DNA from: Christensenella sp964438705
Lineage (GTDB): Bacteria > Bacillota > Clostridia > Christensenellales > Christensenellaceae
Assembly (NCBI GenBank): GCA_964438705.1
Contig: CAYTKQ010000010.1
Location: 1 to 64,000, forward strand
Direction: 5' to 3'
DNA: 64,000 nt
Each line of letters starts with the position of its first letter. Position 1 is the first letter of the stretch. A program made the translations under genes and the position numbers. Below the pieces are notes generated by a model, which worked only from the letters and a program-made list of their open reading frames with translations, had not been told where the DNA came from and made no database searches. Below, in pieces: positions 8,553-17,209 of the stretch.

Positions 8553-9476
8553 TCATTTCAATTCCGCGACCGTTTTTTCGTAAGATTCAAAATCATTGAC
8601 GTTGCAGACGACGGCTTCCTTGGAAATCCGCCCCACAAAGCCCGCAAGCGTCTTGCCCGGCCCGACCTCCACAAACGTGTCATAGCCCTCCGCAAGCATC
8701 GCGCGGATGATCTGCTCGAACAGCACGGGGTTTTCCGTCTGATCCGCCATCACGGTTTTCATGTCAGCGGTATCGTAGGGCTTTGCCGTACGATTCGCAT
8801 ACAGCGTAAACTGCGGAGCCGCAAAATCCGCGCCGGAAATCTCTTCATATATATTGCGCGCCGCTTCGTGCATGTGCGCCGAATGGAACGCGCCGTTTAC
8901 CGGAAGCTTCATGCATTTGATCTTGTTTTCCTTGCAATGCGCCATCATCTCATCGATGCGCGTTTGGTCGCCCGCAACCACCGTCTGACCGGGGCAATTG
9001 TAATTGACGGCAAGCAGCACGCCGTCCCCGCGGAACTGCCCGGTGAGCGCTTCCACTTCCTCAGCCGTTTTGCCGAGCACCGCAGCCATAGCGCCGCTGT
9101 TTTTTTCAGCCGCTTCCTGCATCCATTCCGCGCGCTTTAATACAAGCTTAAGCGCGTCTTCAAATGGCATCACGCCCGCCGCGCAAAGCGCCGCATATTC
9201 GCCGAGCGAAAATCCTGCCCCCGCGCCGGGAACGATGCCCGCCGCACGCAATGCCGCCCATGCCGCCATATCCACGATAAACACTGTGGGCTGCGTGTTG
9301 ATCGTCTTATTCAGCTCCTCCTGCTCGCCCCAAAAGCAAAGCTCAAGGATGCCCGGGCACACCGCCTCCGCGCGGTCAAAAATATCGCGCGCCGCCTCCA
9401 CGCTGTCGTAAAGGCTTTTGCCCATGCCCGTCTTTTGTGCGCCCTGTCCGGCAAAAAGTACCGCAAGTTTCCCCAA
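8553..9476 (-). CDS. fabD: malonyl-CoA:ACP transacylase
   Basis: This roughly 307-residue enzyme loads malonate onto ACP. It shows LFAGQGAQ at the N-terminus, the nucleophile Ser90 in GAGFSLGEYAAL and the catalytic His197 in GAFHSAH. The residue before the nucleophile is Phe rather than the usual His of GHS. No ATG fits: the best start is TTG at 9476, with GGAGG 10 bases upstream. An ATT directly before it is an alternative. It lies between acpP and fabG. In many clostridia fabK precedes it, but not here. Confidence 0.93.
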   Translation of the reverse strand: MGKLAVLFAGQGAQKTGMGKSLYDSVEAARDIFDRAEAVCPGILELCFWGEQEELNKTINTQPTVFIVDMAAWAALRAAGIVPGAGAGFSLGEYAALCAAGVMPFEDALKLVLKRAEWMQEAAEKNSGAMAAVLGKTAEEVEALTGQFRGDGVLLAVNYNCPGQTVVAGDQTRIDEMMAHCKENKIKCMKLPVNGAFHSAHMHEAARNIYEEISGADFAAPQFTLYANRTAKPYDTADMKTVMADQTENPVLFEQIIRAMLAEGYDTFVEVGPGKTLAGFVGRISKEAVVCNVNDFESYEKTVAELK

Positions 9477-9561
9477 AATCGTTTGCCCTCCAAAATACCA
9501 ACTACGCATCCCCCCAATCGGGCATGCGTGTCGGCAGCCATCACGTTACAATAAGCAGACA

Positions 9562-9585
9562 GACGCAAAAATCATTTTTTGCGTC
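9562..9585 (-). promoter_or_regulatory. inverted repeat between acpP and fabD
   Basis: A perfect 10-bp stem (GACGCAAAAA with its complement) has a 4-base loop in the 135-base acpP-fabD gap. It has no T run after it, so it is more likely an RNA-processing or partial-termination hairpin than a full terminator. It could raise acpP mRNA relative to downstream genes. Confidence 0.5.
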
Positions 9586-9611
9586 CGCCCCCAATTCACA
9601 CGTTCAAAAAG

Positions 9612-9830
9612 TTATTTGTTGTCCTCGATGTATTTCACGAGATCGGCAACGCTTTTCAGGTTTTCCGCATCCTCAACGGATACGTCAAATTCCTCTTCGA
9701 TATCCATAACGATCTCCACCATGTCAAGAGAATCGATCTTCAGACTCTCGAACGTGGAATCCATCGTGATTTCGTCTACATCGATGTCCATTTTGTCGCT
9801 GATGATTTCGGCAATTTTTTCATAGATCAT
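9612..9830 (-). CDS. acpP: acyl carrier protein
   Basis: This 72-residue acidic carrier holds the growing acyl chain on 4'-phosphopantetheine. The attachment serine is Ser34 in the IDSLDMVE motif. The ATG at 9830 has GGAGG 8 bases upstream and gives MIYEKIAEII. An in-frame TTG at 9845 overlaps that ribosome binding site and is rejected. It is the second gene of the operon, after fabH. Confidence 0.95.
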   Translation of the reverse strand: MIYEKIAEIISDKMDIDVDEITMDSTFESLKIDSLDMVEIVMDIEEEFDVSVEDAENLKSVADLVKYIEDNK

Positions 9831-9883
9831 TTCTTTTTCCTCCAAGAAAATTATTTATTTTTTTATGTCACGCTTTCGCGTTT

Positions 9884-10834
9884 TCACCATTCATACACCG
9901 CGCAGCCAGACGATAATCCCCCGCCAAAGCCCGCAATGATCATCGTATCGCCCTTCTTGAGCATTCCTTTTTTGTTCATCTGATCGAGCGCGATCGGAAT
10001 GCTCGCCGCGGATGTGTTCGACGTGTCGTCGATATTGGAATAAAACTTCTCCATCGGCATATCGAGCCGCTCCGCGATGGTCTTCGTGATGCGGTAGTTC
10101 GACTGATGCATCAAATACCAGTCGATCTCCTCGGGCGTTTTACCCGTCGCTTCGAGCGCGGTGCGGATCACACGTTCCGCCTCCCGCGTCGCAAACACAT
10201 AGACCTCGCGGCCCTTTAATGTCGCATAGGAAGGCTGCACCGCGCCGTCGACGAGCGTGTTCATGCCATTGATTTCAATGGTATGCTCGAGGTCCGGTTT
10301 GGAGTACACCTCGAAATACTTCATGTTATCACCATGCTCGACGATCACCGCGCCCGCGCCGTCCCCAAACAGGATACAGCTCGCGCGGTCTTCCATATTC
10401 ATAAAACGGGACAGCGTTTCACTCCCGCATACGAGAAACGGCTTGCCGCCCGGCTTTAAAAGCCCTTCGACCGCCTTTAATGCAAACATAAAGCCCGTAC
10501 ACGCGGAATTGACGTCAAAGCAGATCGCCACAGGAATCTCAAGCTCCCGCTGAATCTGGCTCGCAACGGACGGAACGCCCATTTCGTTGGTCACGGACGC
10601 GACGATGATGCCGCCAAGGTCGTCCTTGGTGATACCCGCTTCCTTCATTGCAATGTTCGCCGCGATCACGCACATATCCTTGTTCCACATGCCGTTTTCC
10701 ACATAGTGGCGACGCTTGATGCCCGTGCGTTTGGTGATCCATTCATCCGACGTATCTATGATTTTTTCAAAGTCCTCGTTCGTCATCACCTTTTCAGGCA
10801 GATAACTTCCCGTTCCCAGGATGCGTATACTCAT
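9884..10834 (-). CDS. fabH: beta-ketoacyl-ACP synthase III
   Basis: This 316-residue enzyme starts each fatty-acid chain by condensing acetyl-CoA or a branched starter with malonyl-ACP. The triad is Cys112 (VNSACTGF), His243 (YLMHQSN) and Asn273 (DTSNTSAAS). The ATG at 10834 is chosen because GGAGG lies 4 bases upstream and the protein then begins MSIRILGTGSYLPE and has the family length. The longer frame to 10933 adds 33 unrelated residues. It is the first gene of the fab/acc operon, with the promoter at 10956-10984. Confidence 0.95.
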   Translation of the reverse strand: MSIRILGTGSYLPEKVMTNEDFEKIIDTSDEWITKRTGIKRRHYVENGMWNKDMCVIAANIAMKEAGITKDDLGGIIVASVTNEMGVPSVASQIQRELEIPVAICFDVNSACTGFMFALKAVEGLLKPGGKPFLVCGSETLSRFMNMEDRASCILFGDGAGAVIVEHGDNMKYFEVYSKPDLEHTIEINGMNTLVDGAVQPSYATLKGREVYVFATREAERVIRTALEATGKTPEEIDWYLMHQSNYRITKTIAERLDMPMEKFYSNIDDTSNTSAASIPIALDQMNKKGMLKKGDTMIIAGFGGGLSSGCAVYEW

Positions 10835-10943
10835 AATTCCTCCAGCCTCTTTTGTGCTTCCGCTCATGCCTGTCCCCTTGCGGGAAAATAAATCGGCCCT
10901 GACGACACCCGTCGAACAGCGGTGCTTTTCCATGAAGCAAATT

Positions 10944-10967
10944 TTAGACAGTATAATGATATTCTAA
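10944..10967 (-). promoter_or_regulatory. possible operator over the fab promoter
   Basis: TTAGA and TCTAA form an inverted repeat with 14 bases between. The repeat covers the -10 box at 10956-10961. Its position suits a repressor of the FapR or FabT kind, but the sequence does not clearly match either consensus as I know it, and no such regulator gene is adjacent. Confidence 0.35.
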
Positions 10968-10984
10968 TCTTCTGTAAATGTCAA
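10956..10984 (-). promoter_or_regulatory. promoter of the fab/acc operon
   Basis: On the minus strand a perfect TTGACA -35 box and a TATCAT -10 box are separated by 17 bases. They lie about 120 bases upstream of the fabH ATG. Confidence 0.75.
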
Positions 10985-11067
10985 CAAAAGGGGAGAAGCC
11001 ATTGCGCGCATGTTCACCGCCGCCACCGCCGCCAACACAAGCAAAAATGCCTTTCTCTCCCGTAAAA

Positions 11068-13002
11068 TCACGCGTTCGCGTTTTTCGTATAGTTCAGCAA
11101 TCCGCCCGCAAGCAGCATGTCGCGCAGGCGCGGCGAAATATCGAGTTCTACCTCGAATTCCGTATTCTTGGTTTCATTCTTGACGCGGAAACGATTTTTG
11201 CCGCCCACATTTTCGCGCACATCATTCAGCTTGAGCACGTCGCCCTCTGTGATGCCGTCGTAATCTTCCTCATTTACGAACGTCAGGGGCAGGATGCCGT
11301 TGTTGATGAGGTTCGCCACGTGAATGCGCGCAAAGCTTTTGGCGATCACCGCCTTCACGCCGAGGTAAAGCGGTGCCAGTGCCGCATGCTCGCGCGATGA
11401 ACCCTGCCCATAGTTGTGCCCCGCCACGAGGATGGATTTCCCCGCCTCCTTTGCCCGTGCCGGGAAGCTTTCATCCACAGGCGTAAGGCAATAGTCCGCA
11501 AGATATGGAATGTTCGAGCGATAGGGCAGCAGCTTTGCGTTCGAAGGCATGATGTGGTCCGTCGTGATGTTGTCCTCCATTTTAAGCATCACCGCAGCCT
11601 CGATGGTATCCGGCAGCGCCTCGTGCTGCGGGAAGGGCTTGATGTTTGGCCCGCGGATCACTTCCACATCTGCCGCACGCTCTGCGGGCGGCAGGATCAT
11701 GTTGTCATTCACGTCAAATTGCTCCGGCATCTGTACATCGAGGATCGAAAGATCCGAAAGCTCCGTCGCGTCGCAAAGATACCCGTTGATCGCCGTCACA
11801 GCGGCCGTCTCCGGGCTCACCAGATATACGCTCGCGCTCTTCGTCCCGCTGCGCCCAAAGAAGTTGCGGTTGAAGGTGCGCACCGACACCGCGTCCGTTG
11901 CGGGCGACTGGCCCATGCCGATGCACGGCCCGCACGCACATTCGAGGATGCGCGCACCCGCGTCGATCATATCTGCAAGCGCGCCGTTTTTGGCGAGCAT
12001 GTTCATCACCTGCTTGGAACCGGGAGAGATCGTGAGGCTGGTGTGCGGGCACACGGATTTCCCCTTGAGGATTGCCGCCACGCGCATTAAATCACGGTAA
12101 GAAGCGTTTGTGCAGCTTCCGATGCACACCTGATCCACCTTGATCTGTCCGATCTCGTCGATGGTTTTTACATTGTCCGGGCTGTGCGGCATTGCCGCCA
12201 TCGGCTTGAGCGCGCCGAGTTCAACGACGATGTGCTCGTCATATTCCGCGTCCGCGTCAGGTGCGAGCGGAATAAAATCTCCTTCGCGGCCCTGTGCCTT
12301 CAAAAATTCCTTCGTGATTTCGTCGCTCGGGAAAATGGAGGTCGTCGCACCGAGCTCCGCTCCCATGTTCGTGATGGTCGCGCGTTCGGGCACGCTGAGC
12401 GTCTTTACGCCCTCGCCCGTATACTCGATGATCCTGCCCACGCCGCCTTTGACGCTCAGCACGCGCAGCACCTCCAAGATCACATCCTTCGCGGATACGC
12501 CCGGCTTCAATTCGCCGCGCAGCTCCACGTTCACAAATTTTGGACAATTGAGGTAATACGCGCCGCCGCCCATGGCGACCGCCACGTCGAGGCCGCCCGC
12601 GCCGATGGCGATCATGCCGATCCCGCCGCCCGTGGGCGTATGGCTGTCCGAGCCAAGAAGCGTCGCGCCCGGCACGCCAAAGCGTTCGAGGTTCACCTGA
12701 TGGCAGATCCCGTTTCCGGGGCGGGACGCATAAATGCCGTGCTTTTTCGCCACGCTCATAATATAGTTGTGATCATCCGCGTTCTCAAACCCGCTTTGCA
12801 GCGTGTTGTGATCGATGTACGCAACCGATTTTTTCGTTTTCACGCGGTCGATGCCCATCGCTTCAAACTGAAGATACGCCATCGTGCCCGTCGAATCCTG
12901 CGTGAGCGTGTAGTCGATGCGGATCGCGATCTCGCTGCCCGCAGCCATCTCCCCCGATACGAGGTGATCCTTCAATATTTTATATGCCAGTGGTTTGCCC
13001 AT
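11068..13002 (-). CDS. aconitate hydratase (Aquifex-type, about 640 residues)
   Basis: This 644-residue [4Fe-4S] enzyme interconverts citrate and isocitrate. The cluster ligands are Cys297 (CIGSCTN), Cys357 and Cys360 (CACGPCIGMG). The C-terminal swivel domain carries GHNYGQGSSREHAALAP. It is much shorter than the roughly 900-residue AcnA type and fits the shorter LeuC/LeuD-like aconitase family known from clostridia and Aquifex. No citrate synthase or isocitrate dehydrogenase lies next to it. The substrate could in principle be a homologue such as homoaconitate, but aconitase is most likely. Confidence 0.9.
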   Translation of the reverse strand: MGKPLAYKILKDHLVSGEMAAGSEIAIRIDYTLTQDSTGTMAYLQFEAMGIDRVKTKKSVAYIDHNTLQSGFENADDHNYIMSVAKKHGIYASRPGNGICHQVNLERFGVPGATLLGSDSHTPTGGGIGMIAIGAGGLDVAVAMGGGAYYLNCPKFVNVELRGELKPGVSAKDVILEVLRVLSVKGGVGRIIEYTGEGVKTLSVPERATITNMGAELGATTSIFPSDEITKEFLKAQGREGDFIPLAPDADAEYDEHIVVELGALKPMAAMPHSPDNVKTIDEIGQIKVDQVCIGSCTNASYRDLMRVAAILKGKSVCPHTSLTISPGSKQVMNMLAKNGALADMIDAGARILECACGPCIGMGQSPATDAVSVRTFNRNFFGRSGTKSASVYLVSPETAAVTAINGYLCDATELSDLSILDVQMPEQFDVNDNMILPPAERAADVEVIRGPNIKPFPQHEALPDTIEAAVMLKMEDNITTDHIMPSNAKLLPYRSNIPYLADYCLTPVDESFPARAKEAGKSILVAGHNYGQGSSREHAALAPLYLGVKAVIAKSFARIHVANLINNGILPLTFVNEEDYDGITEGDVLKLNDVRENVGGKNRFRVKNETKNTEFEVELDISPRLRDMLLAGGLLNYTKNANA

Positions 13003-13133
13003 GCTCTTTTCCTCCGTCTCATTTTACGATTAACTCTTTTATTTTAAACGTTTGTCCCACTTTTTTCAAGTGTTCCGGTTCCTTTTTGCTTCTTGTTCCG
13101 CTATAATAAACAGGAACGAAAGGACGGTGCGCA

Positions 13134-13394
13134 ATGCTGACATTATGGGGAAAACTGTACAAGGACGGCAAAACGATCCACGCCGACACCTTCACGAGCG
13201 ATCAAAACGAGATGTCCGACGCGATTTTGGAATGCCTCGAATATTTTTCCAGAAAGTTTGATATCGAGGTGCCCATGTGGCATACGAATCACACCAAGCA
13301 GTTCGGGCTGTTTCGCAAGGCCACATTCAAGGGCGATGATTTTGTGGACAAATTTCCTTACGACAAATTTGAAATACAGATCATAGACAAGTAA
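13134..13394 (+). CDS. small conserved-looking hypothetical protein
   Basis: This 86-residue soluble protein has no family I recognise. It is charged, with aromatic residues, begins MLTLWGKLYKDGKTIH, and shows no signal peptide or membrane segment. AAAGGACGG lies upstream of the ATG, a TATAAT box is at 13102-13107 with only a weak -35, and a strong terminator follows. These signals make it a real single-gene unit between two minus-strand genes. Confidence 0.7.
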   Translation: MLTLWGKLYKDGKTIHADTFTSDQNEMSDAILECLEYFSRKFDIEVPMWHTNHTKQFGLFRKATFKGDDFVDKFPYDKFEIQIIDK

Positions 13395-13419
13395 GCGCGG
13401 ACGAAAGAGGCCCCAGAAA

Positions 13420-13450
13420 AACACCGCATGCGTGAGCATGCGGTGTTTTA
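13420..13450. terminator. bidirectional terminator
   Basis: An AACACCGCATGC stem with a GTGA loop is flanked by A and T runs on both sides. It serves the small gene at 13134-13394 and the converging membrane-protein pair. Confidence 0.85.
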
Positions 13451-13720
13451 GTTCGCTCTTCTGTATTTTCCTCGCCCTGCAAGCAGTACTATACCCCACG
13501 CAGCAAGCCCCGCTGCAACCACCAGCGCACCCAAAAGCGCCGCGTCCGCTGTCATTTCAAAAAACGGCCCGCCCTCGGCAAGCGATACAATGCTGTCAAT
13601 CAACCACATCAGTGCCGCGCCCCAGTACATGAAACACAGCAGCTCGAGCCTGTGTCCCCGTTTCCTGCGCCACAAAACGGTAGCGATCACCGCCGCCGCC
13701 AATGTCAGTATCAAATACAT
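13448..13720 (-). CDS. small membrane protein, second of a pair
   Basis: This 90-residue protein has three hydrophobic segments: at the N-terminus (LILTLAAAVIATVLW), in the middle (LLCFMYWGAALMWLIDSIVSL) and near residues 60-80 (LLGALVVAAGLAAWGIVLLAG). A basic tail, GRGKYRRAN, follows. The middle and last helices resemble those of the upstream 139-residue protein, whose stop is only 3 bases away, so the two probably act together. No function is recognised. Confidence 0.65.
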   Translation of the reverse strand: MYLILTLAAAVIATVLWRRKRGHRLELLCFMYWGAALMWLIDSIVSLAEGGPFFEMTADAALLGALVVAAGLAAWGIVLLAGRGKYRRAN

Positions 13721-13723
13721 CGC

Positions 13724-14143
13724 TCAGTTCCCCTCTTTTGCCTTCTTGAGGGAAATCTTGCCTTTGCGGCCTGCAATCAGCACCATCACGCCCCACACAG
13801 CGCTCACAAAAACCGCCATCGCCGTGCCGACAGTCGCAATCTCATTGAACATCACGCTCATTGCTGCGGGGTCCGTCATCGCCGTGATGAACGGCGGCCA
13901 CGGCACGATCTCTCCATGCCAGATGTGCTCAATCAGCAGCAGGAAGCTTCCGCCCCACAGCATTTTTTCCAGCCATCCAAGCTTGCGGCTCCACGAAAAG
14001 CACGGCTTTTTCTTCGGTGCTTCCAAAGCCTTCTCAACCGGGACTCCATTTATTTCAATGTTGCTTTTTTCCTTTTTCTCGGCGATCTTTTTCGCGACGG
14101 TCACCACGATCGCTTCCGCCACTGGTACCACAAAGCATGCCAT
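13724..14143 (-). CDS. small membrane protein, first of a pair
   Basis: This 139-residue protein begins with a hydrophobic segment (MACFVVPVAEAIVVTVAKKIAEKKE). It continues with a charged linker that includes KKKPCFSWSRKLGW and ends with two membrane helices (LLLIEHIW region and AMAVFVSAVWGVMVLIAG) and a lysine-rich tail. GGGAGG precedes the ATG and a strong promoter is at 14186-14214. It forms a two-gene operon with the 90-residue protein. I do not recognise the family. A small channel, sensor or maturation factor are all possible. Confidence 0.65.
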   Translation of the reverse strand: MACFVVPVAEAIVVTVAKKIAEKKEKSNIEINGVPVEKALEAPKKKPCFSWSRKLGWLEKMLWGGSFLLLIEHIWHGEIVPWPPFITAMTDPAAMSVMFNEIATVGTAMAVFVSAVWGVMVLIAGRKGKISLKKAKEGN

Positions 14144-14185
14144 ATTTATGTCCTCCCTCAGGTCAAAATCTCTTCACATTAGCTT

Positions 14186-14214
14186 ATGATACGCCTCGCC
14201 GCTTTCAATGTCAA
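14186..14214 (-). promoter_or_regulatory. promoter of the small membrane-protein pair
   Basis: On the minus strand TTGACA and TATCAT are separated by 17 bases. They lie about 45 bases upstream of the ATG at 14143. Confidence 0.7.
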
Positions 14215-14231
14215 GCGATGTCCTCATATAC

Positions 14232-14260
14232 AAAAACGGGCGTTTGCCACGCCCGTTTTA
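14232..14260 (-). terminator. terminator after the CARDB-like gene
   Basis: An AAACGGGCGT stem with a 5-base loop is followed on the minus strand by TTTTTG. It lies just downstream of the stop at 14275. Confidence 0.8.
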
Positions 14261-14274
14261 TAGTGCACGCTCTG

Positions 14275-16026
14275 TTAGAATCTGTTCCTGTCGCTCCCGC
14301 CTTTGCGCTGCTGCGGAGGCTTCTGCTGGCCTGTCTGCCGCGTTTGCTGCAGCTGCCGCGGCTGTTGCTGCTTCTGCTGCGGGCGCGCATGCGGCTCGAT
14401 GTCTTCACGCTGCATCTGCCGGCGGGGCTGCTGTTGCGTTCTCACCTGCTGCGGGCGTTCCCCGCTCCGCTGCTGCTGCGCACGTGTGTTTCCGTTTCCA
14501 CCCGGTCTCGGCGCGCTTGCCGCCCCCCTGCGTTTTCCAAACGCGGTATATCCGGCCTTTTTGTTCTTATAGATGAATATGCCGAGCGTGATTCCGACCG
14601 CGGCAATCGCAATGATCACCGCGAGCAGAATAATGAGCATGGGCGTCATGCCGCCGAGCGCCTGTTCCACCGTTACGGTGGCGGGGGTGCTCAGTTGGGA
14701 TTCCACCTGCGTGCCGTTTGCAAGCGTACCCGTGATCTTGAAATTATAGCTCACCGTCTGATCGATCTGCAGGGTCTTTGTAACCGTCTGCTTCTCTTCC
14801 GCCATAGACGGGATCGTTGCGACTTCGCCAAGGATCGGATCGGAGATCACAATATTTTTGATCTCCTGCCCCGTAGTGTTCATCACGATAAAATTAAAAT
14901 CCACCGGGCCGGGCTTTGACAGCTGAGGAATAAACTCCACGTTCATCGTCAGCGCAGTCGCAAGGTCCGCCGTGTCCACCGTGATCTCCACCGGCGCGGA
15001 AGACGCCTTCACGCTGTTGCCGTCGCCATCCTCCGCGTTCGCCGTAAATACATAGCTCGTCGTCTGCTCGGGTGTCACCTCGAGCGTGCCCTTCGCGGCG
15101 CTTCCCGCGTTTAGGGTCTTGCCCGTAAATTTAACCTGATTCCCTTCCTGATCCGTCACCTTGAGGTCCGAAAGGTCCGCTTCTCCCCGATTGCGCACCG
15201 TGACGCTAAAGGTCACCTTTTCGCCTGCCTTCACCTGCGCGTTGTCGGCTGTCGCCACCACCTCAAACGAATCTGCCGCAGGCGTTGCACTCGCGCTTGC
15301 GCTCGGCTCTGCGCTGCCCTCGACGCGCACGCTCACCGTGCCCGCCTTTGCCGTTCCCTTCTCTCCGTTCGCCGTATAGCTGAACACCGGCTTCACTTCA
15401 ATGCTTTCAGCAGGGCCGGGATTCGGCTTCCATGTCAATTTTTTCGTTTCACCGGGCGCAAGCGTAAAGGTGTCCCCGATCTGTCCGTCCTTCTCGAGCG
15501 GCGGTGCCTTCAGGCTCACCTTCTCGAGCGTGACCGTTCCTTCATTTTTCAGCGTAAAGGTAAACTTTGGCCTGTCGCCCTTTTTGATGGTATCCATGTC
15601 CACGCTCGCGCTTGCCGTGGCCTTCACCACCGCTTCCTTCTTTTTGATCGAAAGCGCGTTGGAATCAAAGGACTGTTCGCCACCGTTCGCGTCGGTATAG
15701 CTCACCTTAAATGTAAGGTCCTTGTCGAGCATATCCTCGGATACATTCCACTCGGAATTACTCGCCGAATCCGCGCCGCCCGCGGCGATTGCGCCGATGT
15801 CGAGCGTTCCTCCGCCGGGAAGCGTCACCGTCACATTCGTGATGTCCGCATCCGTTCCATTGGTCACCGTCGCCTTGACAGACACCTTTCCCGCACCCGT
15901 GAGGGATGTGGGGCTCACGCTCACCGTGACCTTTACGCTGCCTTCCGCAAAGGCCGTCGCACCCATTGAAATGCACAGCGTGACCATCAGGATCGCAACC
16001 AGAACGACCGATACAATTTTCTTCAA
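14275..16026 (-). CDS. membrane-anchored surface protein with CARDB/DUF11-like repeats
   Basis: This 583-residue protein has a signal peptide (residues 1-28, ending ATAFAEG). Three or four beta-sandwich repeats of CARDB or DUF11 style follow, each with a phrase like VTVRNRGEADLSDLKV. One membrane helix lies near 457-483. The last roughly 95 residues are an unusual tail very rich in Gln, Arg and Pro. If the helix is a stop-transfer segment this tail is cytoplasmic and basic enough to bind nucleic acid or acidic partners. The start codon is TTG at 16026 with GGAGG 9 bases upstream. The gene follows ilvE in the same direction after 90 bases. Confidence 0.75.
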   Translation of the reverse strand: MKKIVSVVLVAILMVTLCISMGATAFAEGSVKVTVSVSPTSLTGAGKVSVKATVTNGTDADITNVTVTLPGGGTLDIGAIAAGGADSASNSEWNVSEDMLDKDLTFKVSYTDANGGEQSFDSNALSIKKKEAVVKATASASVDMDTIKKGDRPKFTFTLKNEGTVTLEKVSLKAPPLEKDGQIGDTFTLAPGETKKLTWKPNPGPAESIEVKPVFSYTANGEKGTAKAGTVSVRVEGSAEPSASASATPAADSFEVVATADNAQVKAGEKVTFSVTVRNRGEADLSDLKVTDQEGNQVKFTGKTLNAGSAAKGTLEVTPEQTTSYVFTANAEDGDGNSVKASSAPVEITVDTADLATALTMNVEFIPQLSKPGPVDFNFIVMNTTGQEIKNIVISDPILGEVATIPSMAEEKQTVTKTLQIDQTVSYNFKITGTLANGTQVESQLSTPATVTVEQALGGMTPMLIILLAVIIAIAAVGITLGIFIYKNKKAGYTAFGKRRGAASAPRPGGNGNTRAQQQRSGERPQQVRTQQQPRRQMQREDIEPHARPQQKQQQPRQLQQTRQTGQQKPPQQRKGGSDRNRF

Positions 16027-16116
16027 ACCAGTTTACCTCCAACAACTTCTTCGGAACCAAAGGCAACGCCTGCGTCCCGACGATCCCCCATCACAGCAGG
16101 ATCATTGATTTTTGTT

Positions 16117-17181
16117 TCAGATTTTTTCTGTCCATCCAAATTTATCTTTGATTTCCCCATACTGGATTCCAGTCAGGATATTGTAAAACTCAAGCGCCAG
16201 CTTGCCCATTTTTCCGCCTGCTACAGTGATCTTTTCATCCCCGTAGACAAACTCGCCAACCGGGCTTACCACAGCGGCGGTGCCCGTGCCGAACGCCTCG
16301 CTCATCGCACCGGACTTCGCCGTCTCCATCACCTCGTCGATCGAGATTCTGCGTTCCTCGACCGTGATGCCCATATCGCGCGCGATCTCCATCACGCTCG
16401 CACGCGTGATGCCCGGCAAAATGCTGCCGTCGAGGTCGGGGGTCACCAACTTCCCGTCGATCACGAACATCATGTTCATGGAACCGACTTCCTCCACATA
16501 TTTGCGCTCCTCCGCATCCAGCCACAGCACCTGGTCGCAGCCCTTTTCGTGCGCTTCCACGCCCGCAATGAGGCTTGCCGCATAGTTTCCGCCCGTTTTT
16601 GCAAAGCCCATGCCGCCCTTTGCCGCACGCACATATTCCTTTTCAATCAAAATGCTGACCGGCTGCAAACCGTTTGCGTAATAAGCGCCCACCGGCCCCA
16701 TCATGATGTAAAACACATATTCCTTTGCCGCACGTACCCCGATGAACGGGTCTACACCCATATAGTTGGGGCGGATGTACAGGGAGGTTCCCTTTTCGCG
16801 CGGCACCCAGTCCTGCTCGATCTTCACAAGCTCTCTGAGCGCCTTGTATGCAAAATCTTCGTCGATGGGCGGCATCGCCAGACGCTTCGCAGAATCGTTC
16901 ATGCGCTTGAAGTTGTCCTTTGCGCGGAACAGCGCGATATCACCGTTCGCCTGCCGGTACGCCTTCAAACCCTCGAACACCTCCTGTCCGTAATGGAATA
17001 CGGTCGCCGCAGGCGAGACCCTAAAGTCCTCATATTTCTTGATTTCCGCGTCGTGCCAGCCCTGCCCTTCGGTATACCGCATGATAAACATGTAGTCCGA
17101 AAACAGCGTCCCAAACCCCAGATTGCTTTCGTCCTGCGGCTTTTGCTTCAGTTCCTTCATTTCCAAAAATTTGATTTCCAT
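16117..17181 (-). CDS. ilvE: branched-chain amino acid aminotransferase
   Basis: This 354-residue PLP enzyme carries out the last transamination in Ile, Leu and Val synthesis and the first step in their breakdown. The PLP lysine is Lys195 in GMGFAKTGGNYAAS. The sequence also has the LYIRPNYMG segment and the GTGTAAVVSPVG loop, which place it in the larger bacterial/eukaryotic IlvE group. The ATG at 17181 follows AGAGGAAGAGG. An upstream in-frame ATG at 17205 is less likely. It starts 28 bases after the YigZ-family gene and is probably co-transcribed with it. Confidence 0.93.
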   Translation of the reverse strand: MEIKFLEMKELKQKPQDESNLGFGTLFSDYMFIMRYTEGQGWHDAEIKKYEDFRVSPAATVFHYGQEVFEGLKAYRQANGDIALFRAKDNFKRMNDSAKRLAMPPIDEDFAYKALRELVKIEQDWVPREKGTSLYIRPNYMGVDPFIGVRAAKEYVFYIMMGPVGAYYANGLQPVSILIEKEYVRAAKGGMGFAKTGGNYAASLIAGVEAHEKGCDQVLWLDAEERKYVEEVGSMNMMFVIDGKLVTPDLDGSILPGITRASVMEIARDMGITVEERRISIDEVMETAKSGAMSEAFGTGTAAVVSPVGEFVYGDEKITVAGGKMGKLALEFYNILTGIQYGEIKDKFGWTEKI

Positions 17182-17209
17182 AGCCCTCTTCCTCTTCGCT
17201 CTCAAATAT

